Shown one piece after another: positions 62,645 through 64,000 of a stretch of 64,000 nucleotides of DNA. The translations under genes were made by a program, and so were the position numbers. Numbering within the stretch: the stretch's first letter is position 1; each line of letters opens with the position of its first letter. Source of the stretch: Sthenelais limicola. Its lineage: Eukaryota; Annelida; Polychaeta; Phyllodocida; Sigalionidae. The notes below the pieces were generated by a model. That model searched no databases, had not been told where the DNA came from, and was given only the letters and a program-made list of their open reading frames with translations. Location of the stretch: NCBI GenBank assembly GCA_942159475.1, contig OW804102.1, forward strand, positions 26,914,873 to 26,978,872, in the 5' to 3' direction.

Positions 62645-62692
62645 TGTTGATAAGGGCGTAAAGCAACCGATCTCACTCACTCACTTGTATAA
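62645..62692. mobile_element. Molluscan-type repeat relic, inverted copy
   Basis: TGTTGATAAGGGCGTAAAGC, AACCGATCTCACTCACTCAC: the reverse complement of the motif at 5480-5530. Confidence 0.5.
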
Positions 62693-62766
62693 ATCAATCA
62701 AATAAAGGTAAGTGTGCTATCTTCTCATACTGAGGAAGTTAAGTAACATTATTGCTAGGATATATG

Positions 62767-62825
62767 TATATTTTTTTTAAACAAATTTTATTGACAATTT
62801 CACATTCGTGATACGTTTCATGTCA
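62767..62825 (-). mobile_element. Retroposon 3' tail with poly(A)
   Basis: Same tail as 34437-34505: on the minus strand CGTATCACGAATGTGAAATT, GTCAATAAAATTTG, then an A run. Confidence 0.7.
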
Positions 62826-63123
62826 TCGAAAAACTTTTTACAAATACAATAGCTCAAAATATCCTAGGAATTTAACATCATTTTTGACAATTAACTTCCT
62901 ATATCTTTGCTTCTATACATTTCTTGATGGTCAGAAGCCTATAAGACTTCTCTACATCTTTACTTATCCTTTACAACTTTATGATCTAGTATTGTTTCCA
63001 TACATCACTCGCTATACTAAAGCATATGATTCTACTCTTTACCTTTATACAATTTTCCTCCATCTTTTTCTTTGTAAGTTTTGCCCAAAGTTAAAAGTAC
63101 ATCAATCACCAATCATTCCAGCT

Positions 63124-63242
63124 TTATCACACCGAGAGTGCACCGAGAGTGCATTATCACCGAGAGTGCATGCATTATCACCGAGAGTGCATGCATTATC
63201 ACCGAGAGTGCATGCATTATCACCTAGAGTGCATTATCACCT
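63124..63242. repeat. 21-bp tandem repeat, about 6 units
   Basis: GCATTATCACCGAGAGTGCAT in tandem, with shorter first and last units. The frame at 62884-63267 crosses it and is unsupported. Confidence 0.88.
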
Positions 63243-63417
63243 TGTGTATGCGGGTTATTTGTGCTGATGAATACGGCACGTTCAGCACTTAGCACCACGC
63301 TGGGTCTAATTACTTACGATTCCTGGTATGAATAGAAGATATTTCGAAAAACAAGTTCGCTCTTGGAGACCATCTTATTAATAGTTGCAATAGATGAGGC
63401 GAGATGTATCTGTATAT

Positions 63418-63847
63418 GTGATGTGTTACAGGGAAATGAGTCACAAGTCGCAAAAAATTGATTTTGAGATATCATCATATCTAAAAATATGAGAACAAGC
63501 CGATTCCAATGATGATAAACAATAGGTACTTCTATATTTTACCATGTTTACGTGTTTGCTATATTTCTGGGTGGACAATTACCAGTAAAGGAACCAAATC
63601 TACTCTATAGGATGACCTTTGAAACGCAAGAATATATTTAATAGACTATCTTACAATTTGGTACATGGAGTAATATGAACCAAAGCGCTATAGGGCTTTA
63701 AGTCATATTAAGTCATATTAATCCATTTACCAAATTAATGTACAAAATAAGCCCCTCCAAAATGAGATTTTGTGAATAAACCACTTTGGAAAATATCAAT
63801 TCTGCTACTTGTGACTTGTGACTTGGTATTTTCCTCTAACCCATCAC
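63418..63847 (-). mobile_element. MITE family B
   Basis: GTGATGTGTTACAGGGAAAT to GACTTGGTATTTTCC...CCATCAC in reverse block order; flanks ATAT and ATAA differ at one position. AGTCATATTA is duplicated inside (about 63702 and 63712). Confidence 0.82.
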
Positions 63848-63883
63848 ATAAGTGTACACTCTGCTAAAGGAGCGGTAATATAT

Positions 63884-64000
63884 GGGTCAGATCTTGAGAA
63901 AAAATGTCAATTGGCAGATCAACACATCAAGTAAATTCTGCTGAATTAGACTGGAAAATCATCAACACTAGTAGGTATATCTGAATATATCTAATAACAT
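63884..64000 (+). mobile_element. MITE family A, cut by the window end
   Basis: GGGTCAGATCTTGAG onward; forward orientation. The remaining half lies outside the window. Confidence 0.8.

Noticed and set aside
1..64000. Bacterial features (operons, ribosome binding sites, prophage, integrons)
   Set aside because: Coding density, repeats and splice-like signals are eukaryotic; none of these could be supported.

Overview
This is a gene-poor stretch of animal nuclear DNA, most likely from a marine invertebrate. The signs are dense short inverted-repeat transposons, tandem repeats up to 2.5 kb, AATAAA-tailed retroposon ends, GT-AG-like splice signals and no compact bacterial-style genes. A 5' TGAGTGAGTGAG...TTTACGCCC...GGGCGGGA motif (about 5477-5560, again inverted at about 62648-62690) resembles a repeat I remember from gastropod and bivalve DNA, so a mollusc is my best guess. 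That is memory, not a search.

No complete protein-coding gene is visible. Nearly every long open frame lies in a tandem repeat and is open only because the repeat lacks stop codons. The best coding hints are a 177-base phase-0 exon candidate (32879-33055) that could splice to a 50-base candidate (35092-35141), a 48-codon frame behind a promoter-like cluster (47585-47888), and weaker exon-like pieces near 11977, 17105 and 23218(-).

Most of the window is a mosaic of non-autonomous DNA transposons. Family A (about 235 bp, ends GGGTCAGAT.. or GGGTGAAAT..) has more than 30 copies or fragments; twelve are flanked by exact 4-bp target duplications. Family B (about 400-440 bp, ends GTGATGTGTTCC..) has about 15 and also 4-bp duplications. 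Family C (about 350 bp, ends AATAGGGGAGTTGCAT) has eight. Smaller families are a TWA-flanked Harbinger-type element (4 copies), a TTAA-flanked element (5), a TA-flanked element with ends AAGGGTGGTCTCC (3), a TA-flanked element with the CRE palindrome TGACGTCA in both ends (1), and a 1.24-kb element with identical 32-bp ends (25146-26383) carrying a tRNA-like SINE. Several are nested in each other, which gives relative ages.

Layout: 1-6.6 kb, hairpins and families C, G, B and A; 6.6-11.7 kb, a cluster of strand-asymmetric minisatellites; 12-20.5 kb, MITE mosaic; 20.7-23.2 kb, a 28-bp satellite; 23.5-30.1 kb, MITEs, the 1.24-kb element and a 69-bp array born inside a MITE; 30.7-32.2 kb, a 16-bp satellite with a 112-bp higher-order period; 32.5-40 kb, MITE mosaic with the exon candidates; 41.5-43.7 kb, a GGT/GGA-rich array; 45-64 kb, MITE mosaic with two purine-rich arrays, retroposon tails and long hairpins.
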